Origin: Meira nashicola
Taxonomy: Eukaryota > Basidiomycota > Exobasidiomycetes > Exobasidiales > Brachybasidiaceae
Assembly: GCA_001600355.1 (NCBI GenBank)
Contig: BCJU01000003.1
Span: 186,001 to 250,000 of the forward strand
DNA: 64,000 nt
Direction: 5' to 3'
Under the pieces are notes generated by a model, which was not told where the DNA came from, did not search any database, and was given only the letters and a program-made list of their open reading frames with translations. The position numbers were made by a program, and so were the translations under genes. This document shows positions 58,969 to 64,000 of this stretch, piece after piece (position 1 is the first letter of the stretch; every line of letters begins with the position of its first letter).

Positions 58969-59914
58969 CTTTGCTAGATTTTGAAGCAATTTTCCCTTCT
59001 GCTATTGATATAACGAAGAAGAAAAGTTTTGAATCTAAGAAGAGCAAAATTGGGTGATGTCCGGCAAAGTTAACCCGATCTTCTTCGCGCTCCTGTCTTG
59101 GTAAATTGGCAAGACTTATTGAAGCAAGACAAGGGTAAAAACAGTGTGCAAGACCTGCTAATCAAAAACCAGATCCAGAGGCCACGACTTTGTGAAATTA
59201 TTTCACAAAAATCTTTCGTGATTGTCTTGCTGGTTCTGATGATCAAATGGATGTCGGGTGAGAGGAAAGAGCTTCTCAAAAGTAACGGAAAAAGACTAAC
59301 AATCAGAATGTCTAAAAAACGCGAAAACATACAGCCGACGCTGCGTGATGCTCGAAAGAAAGGGCTTGCCTGCCACAAACAGAGTGTATACGCGCAGCGC
59401 AGCGCTTCTTGACAAAGCTGATTTGGCATGAGATCTTTCCTTGCGACTTTGCTTGCAATAATGTCTAGGTTGAATTTGCTCGCAAGGGACAATGTAGAAA
59501 GAGCGGCAATCGATGTTCAAAGAGTCATTATGAGGTAGTAATAATCTCTTTAATCATGATTGTTTCAAGCAAGGTAAAAGGCAAAATAATATGTGAAAAA
59601 CACTGCTTAAATAAGCAGCGCTCTACGAAAAGCGTGTACAGAGTGTGAAAATTGATGCGGTATTTATTGAATGCATAACCCTAACCTTTTCCAAGCAAGA
59701 CGTACAAATTTGAGGCTTCACGGCACATTGCAACAAAATCAAAGAGATTGGCACAAAAAGCTTGACTTTGTTGCCCAAAGCGTAAGTGAAGTGCTTTATG
59801 CCTTCTTTTGGGGGGCGAGCTGAGCATTTTCGCGCATTTATCCGCCACCATCATCTTTTCCTTCTTTTCAAACCAGCAAGGAATCATCGAGTATAAGCCA
59901 GTCAATCAAAGAAA
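58969..59914. promoter_or_regulatory. Divergent intergenic region
   Basis: A 946-bp spacer between the PHD protein gene and the orphan gene at 59915. It contains CGCGCAGCGCAGCGC (59391-59405), the densest tandem form of the recurring word. Short open frames here are not supported as genes. Confidence 0.4.
59391..59405. repeat. Recurring intergenic GC-rich word, tandem form
   Basis: CGCGCAGCGCAGCGC, with overlapping copies of the core, between the PHD-protein gene and the orphan gene. Confidence 0.6.
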
Positions 59915-60964
59915 ATGAGCTCACAATACAGCCTCAGCAGTCCAAGCTCTGGCTATGGCTTTAATGCACCTGTCAATCAACAGGAGCAGCAACAGCAACC
60001 ACCTCCTTATGGCAAAAAATATTTAGAAAATCGTCAAAGACCGGGTAAGTCTAAAATGAATGATAACACTTTAGCTTCATGTAGCATTTACCGTAGCCAC
60101 ATATACAGGTTTTTTTCCTAGACCACAAAATGAGCCTGTAAGGCCATCTGCTCCTGCAATGACGCAGTACAGAAACAACACAAATAATGTTCATCATCAT
60201 TCTGAAGAAGGTAAGTTTTTGCGCATATATGCTGTTTTCTCCCTCTACTAGGCCAATAACTCCCTTTTGATTGCCAGATAATGGTCCTACCAAAGTGCGT
60301 AAAGTAGATTACGGCCAGCATGACCAATATGGATCTCTTCAACAAACAAAATTGAGATTTGTGGAACCAGCACACGTCGCAAGCGATCAAATTATGCAAA
60401 TGAAGTATGAGTCACAACAAAAAGGTCCACGTTACAGCAACGGTGAGTGCAATTAAAAATGTATGCTGAATCTTTTTGAAAATATTTGCTCATTCAATCA
60501 AACAAAATCCAGTAGAAGGACGCATCATGAGCCAGGAAATGGTGAAAGAGCTGACTGAAGAATGTATAAATGCGCCTCTTTCTGAAGATGAGGCACAATT
60601 TCTGGATCCAGCGGATACTAGTGATGCGAAAGGATTGAATCCACCGTTTGACTTTATGCTAGCAGCAAAACCATTCCAAACGCCGCGACCACCTCCACGG
60701 CAAGCTGCTCAATCACACAACACAGGCAAGCAAGGCCCACCACACTCAGCTCAACAACGTCCGGCGGGCAGCATTAAACACAACTCTAGCCCTCTGTTTT
60801 CGAAAAGATCGTCTCCTACGACAAATATGGAAGAAATAGAGGCTTGCCTTGAGCGATATCGTATCAAATTTCATCAAGAAATCAAAAATCTCTTTTTTGA
60901 ACTCAAGGCAGAATTAAAAGCAGGGAAACATGAAAGCTCTCAACTGAACAATACGCAAGCATAG
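59915..60964 (+). CDS. Orphan four-exon protein with C-terminal helix
   Basis: Exons 59915-60044, 60109-60210, 60278-60442 and 60513-60964; introns of 64, 67 and 70 nt with GTAAGT, GTAAGT and GTGAGT donors, all in phase 1. The joined frame is open throughout and gives 282 residues. The N-terminus is Gln/Pro/Tyr-rich, the middle hydrophilic (VRKVDYGQHDQYGSL), and a better ordered part contains VKELTEECINAPLSEDEAQF. A Pro/Gln-rich stretch leads to a final amphipathic helix (IEACLERYRIKFHQEIKNL). I do not recognise a family. It is the most intron-rich gene in the window. The constant phase makes any exon skippable without frame loss. Splice sites come from consensus and frame continuity. Confidence 0.75.
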
Positions 60965-63104
60965 GAAAATGCGATTGGCTTGAAAGTGCTGTAGGTTACA
61001 AGGTGCAGCGTTTATCACAAATAACAAGAGGACAAAGAATGTCTAGATTATGATGACGATTTGTAGCAGAATAATACCGATTGTGCTTACTCAGCAAATC
61101 CCTATCCACCGCTTAATAATCGTGAAGCAAATGCGCCGCGCTTCAACTTTCTAGCTCGGTTCTCTCGGCGTGACATCGGTAGAGCAATGTAACAATTGTA
61201 GACTAAACGACAGCAAAGCCCTCTCTCTCTCTAAAATCATTCCGTCAATTTCTGTATGTATAATCCAAAGACCCTGCCGATTTAAAAGCTAAAGATTTGA
61301 TCAAATGAAGATCATTGAATGGTAAATACGCCGAAAGAAAGTTAAAGAATCTTAGCATTATCTAAGGAGAGAAAAAGGTGAATGGATAATCATTTATCAT
61401 GTAGAAATCTGCATGGAGAAGCAACACGTACATGCCTCGGTTCATTTCCTTGAAAACTAAAAATTAGGGCCACGATTGATAAAGATAAAGAGAAATTCCC
61501 CTGTTGCCGTATGAATACAAGAATAGTGCTCGGCAAAGAGTGATTGAATAAGAAAGATTCTCAAAAGGCGTTTAAATCTGCCTGTGCTTCTCCTTCTTAC
61601 ATACAATTCTATCGGCCAATGTGTGAAGCTCTGTCTATGCGCCCAAGCTTTTCTTATTTCCACGGGCTGTAGGCCGATAGCGGGAATGGTACAATGCGAA
61701 GGCGTGCGCGCAAATAAGCTAAACCTTAACAAGTCCAGTGTGTGCCTAGAAGTGAGCGGCGGGCTTTAAATTTGATGAAATTAAAAAGAAAATGTCGGAA
61801 GCAGAGCTAACAAACAGCGCTGAATAAATGCTATGTTGAAAATGATGATGATGTGTATCACAATCATTCATTCTCCATCATATAAAAATCTATATGTTTA
61901 TTGATAATGTGTGTTTTAATGAGCGAAAAGGAGAACATGCAAGTGTAGTAGGGTGAAGGGCTCCTTTGACTTAAAAGCAGCTTTCGCCCTGTACCTATGC
62001 ACTACATATGCACATTTTATTGGCTCACAGTTCTACCCATCGGACGTAAGGCTTGCATGCTGCTTTCTCTTTAAAAAATAAAAAATCTTGATGCGTGCGC
62101 GTTTTGTGTGCACGCACACACACACACACTCTCTCTCTCTATACAGGGCCAGTCAGCGGCCGCCTTTTGCTTTTTGCTTGAATTTGGGTACTCTCTGAAT
62201 GCACACATGTATGTATGTAAGAGGCAAAAGCGAGAAATAAAAAAAAAGCCTGGACGCATTGGCCCTAGAGGCGAACGTACGATCAGCCAAAAAAAAATCT
62301 CGGAAAGGATTGCTAGGATCGTCATTTATAGGAATCTCTTATCATCAATCCACTTCATCCGTCTTTATTCTTTTCGGACCGCAATCATCATCTTATTTTG
62401 CTTGCTCTCTTCCTCCTTTTCTTCTTAAAGAGAGAGTAGGCGCAAATCATTTGCTATTTCAAACGGGCGTCAAGTAACGCCACCGCGTACAATACCCCGC
62501 TTTGAGCGGATTAAACGACGTGGGTATTCTATTCGACAATATTACTCCATATTGGATAGAATAACAAGAAAAAAAAAGGCTGGGGTAAAATTAGCGGTTG
62601 CAATAAGACGGCAAATTACTAAACAACACGTACAACTGAGCGGCTCATTATTGTTATAATTGGCTTTGACCATCTCGTTTCGGTGTGCTGCAATCTACGT
62701 ATCACTGTCCCGATCTTATTCGCACTTTTACTTCATTTTGCTTGAATTGCTTTTCTTCTCCTTCAAGACCTTTACACAANGTTGTCATCCGAACAAGGAG
62801 AATCTTGGCGTTCCGAACTCAAGATACAGTGGATTGACAGAACCCCGCAAAAAGCACAACCCAAGAATAGAGGGTCAATCAAACAATCACAGCTCTGTTG
62901 TGATTGTCGTGCAGTAAAGATACATTTATTTTGCATATTATCTTGACAACTCACTTTTCTCAAAGAGCACTGGTTGTCGGGTCTATCAAATCATTTTTGC
63001 TTCAACTTGGACTTCTAGGCCGCGATAAAATCAGTCTTATCTCTACGTCCTCAATCAATCGACATCTTTCCCAGTTCGCCCCCCAATAAAACATATCTGC
63101 CAAG
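60965..63104. other. Gene-free 2.1-kb region with microsatellites and one undetermined base
   Basis: No supported gene. Contents: a CT run near 61221-61233, a compound CA then CT microsatellite at 62115-62141, A/T-rich stretches, an N at 62780 and a pyrimidine-rich leader before the gene at 63105. The length suggests a long regulatory region for the REG1-like gene or an unrecognised non-coding transcript. Confidence 0.45.
62115..62141. repeat. Compound CA/CT microsatellite
   Basis: About eight CA units run directly into about six CT units. Expected to be length-variable. Confidence 0.9.
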
Positions 63105-64000
63105 ATGATGTCCGCACCCGCACCATATCCAACTGTTCAATCATCTGCGCCGGCAATCGACGATCATGAAATCACAACGCGCACCCCTTCAATCTGTGTT
63201 GATTACCTTTCGCATAATTGGACTGATGAAGATGTTTGGAGCAGTTGGAAAGCAATGACAAAGAGGAAGAATGAAATCGCAAACGGCGTTCGACTAGAAA
63301 ATGCATCATGGAGAACATGNGCAAAACAAAGAGGAAAATTAAAGACAATCAGTCCGGAAACATTGAATTGGCTCAAAGATTCAGACGTTACATGGCTTTA
63401 TGGACCTCTACATGAACATGCTGATCCTGTTCCTCCTCCAAGACAAGCAACTGCAAGGGAGAGATTAGGATTGGAAGATGTCACACGAACAAAGTCAATC
63501 TTGAAGCATAGAACGATATCAGAGATGCTTACTACTCCAGGTCTAAATGCGGCAAGTCCATCCCACGAAACGCCCCCACCACTTGGTAGTGGTGGAACAT
63601 CAAGAGAAGGTAGTGATGACGAAGAAGAGTCAACCGGAAGAGACAGCGGAAACGCTACACCGACTGGTGGTGCAGGAGGCAGACCTGCGATCTCATTTAC
63701 AAAAAGTGAAACGGCATTATCTGCTTTGGGAAAACGATCTGCCGGAAGTCCACCTGCAAGTGAAAGATTGATGCGAAATATGACGATAGGCGACAAAAAT
63801 GATGGAATCACTCATTCAGCACCCGAAGAGAAGAGGCACATCAGCTTTAACCAGCGCGTTGATCAATGCATCGCTGTTGACGCCCATAATGAAGAAGAAG
63901 ACGAAGATGAAGATGATTATTCAGACGGAAATTATGAGATTGGAAGAAAGGATGATGATGAAGGTTCTTCTAGCGACGAAGAAGTTTTGACGATGAAATC
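63105..64000 (+). CDS. REG1: Reg1-like PP1 regulatory subunit, 5' part
   Basis: The first 298 codons of a gene that continues past the window. In yeast, Reg1 targets protein phosphatase 1 (Glc7) to the Snf1 kinase for glucose repression. A conserved N-terminal domain lies at about 27-105 (VDYLSHNWTDEDVWSSWK, then RLENASWRT and LYGPLHE), of the fungal DUF1752 type. At about 244-260 is KRHISFNQRVDQCIAVD, in which HISF is the RVxF-type PP1 docking motif and the following residues match the Reg1 consensus. Acidic Ser/Asp stretches follow. One base (63320) is undetermined and sits in the third position of a TGN codon where the family has Trp; TGG is most likely. Two adjacent ATGs (63105, 63108) could start it. 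Confidence 0.88.
   Translation, partial: MMSAPAPYPTVQSSAPAIDDHEITTRTPSICVDYLSHNWTDEDVWSSWKAMTKRKNEIANGVRLENASWRTXAKQRGKLKTISPETLNWLKDSDVTWLYGPLHEHADPVPPPRQATARERLGLEDVTRTKSILKHRTISEMLTTPGLNAASPSHETPPPLGSGGTSREGSDDEEESTGRDSGNATPTGGAGGRPAISFTKSETALSALGKRSAGSPPASERLMRNMTIGDKNDGITHSAPEEKRHISFNQRVDQCIAVDAHNEEEDEDEDDYSDGNYEIGRKDDDEGSSSDEEVLTMK
63320..63320. other. Undetermined base in the REG1-like coding sequence
   Basis: An N in the third codon position of TGN after SWRT. Family context favours Trp; TGA would be a stop, TGC/TGT would give Cys. Confidence 0.9.

Noticed and set aside
59070..59492. Minus-strand open frame of 140 codons between the PHD-protein gene and the orphan gene
   Set aside because: Composition and lack of motif suggest chance, and it would overlap a divergent promoter region.
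62108..62428. Open frame of 106 codons in the gene-free region
   Set aside because: Starts within a CA/CT microsatellite, has no motif and is not extended by plausible splicing.

Overview
The window is nuclear DNA of a fungus, most likely a basidiomycete, perhaps one of the intron-poor Ustilaginomycotina; this placement is an inference from gene content and structure and is only moderately certain. Supporting signs are long single-exon genes, a few short introns (60-70 nt, GTRAGT-type donors, mostly with a CTAAC branch site), a response-regulator HSF factor with a Gln-rich N-terminus, fungal Nup159, Rad14, Zuotin, Bst1 and Reg1 homologues, and moderately AT-rich DNA. I recognised no transposon, tRNA, rRNA or CRISPR array.

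Layout. 0-9 kb: a single-pass membrane protein with a cytoplasmic SH3 domain, a possible INO80 Ies4-like nuclear protein, and a Skn7/Prr1-type stress regulator. 9-24 kb: a dense housekeeping block with a helix-hairpin-helix protein, Zuotin, deoxyhypusine synthase, an SRP40/Nopp140-like nucleolar protein, an unknown protein, lariat debranching enzyme, a TatD nuclease, a small twin-CX9C protein, mitochondrial-type adenylate kinase, the Rad14/XPA repair factor and an MBOAT wax-synthase-like enzyme. 24-30.4 kb: a second HSF-domain protein, with its DNA-binding domain at the C-terminus, and the RNase P/MRP subunit Pop1. 44-49 kb: the GPI inositol-deacylase Bst1. 49.5-64 kb: nucleoporin Nup159, a DDT/WHIM/PHD chromatin protein, an orphan four-exon gene, a 2.1-kb stretch with no gene I can support, and the 5' part of a Reg1-like PP1 regulatory subunit that runs off the window.

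The most unusual region is 30.9-44.2 kb plus 48.2-49.1 kb. Seven paralogues lie head to tail on the plus strand between POP1 and BST1. An eighth is inverted on the far side of BST1, and a ninth gene looks like a derivative without the cysteine domain. Each full member has an N-terminal module of about 45-60 residues, a six-cysteine motif with a fixed Asn (C-x2-C-x2-[ILFV]-N-x11-12-C-x7-10-C-x2-C-x6-9-C), a disordered linker with a Lys/Arg-rich probable nuclear localisation signal, and in most cases a C-terminal coiled coil. The motif resembles an expanded version of the fungal Zn2Cys6 cluster. I infer a lineage-specific, tandemly duplicated family of putative zinc-binding, self-associating nuclear proteins. 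One member is frame-disrupted, several carry in-frame tandem repeats, and two share a recently duplicated N-terminus.

A second unexplained pattern is a GC-rich word, GCGCAGCGC and close variants, that recurs in intergenic DNA across the window.
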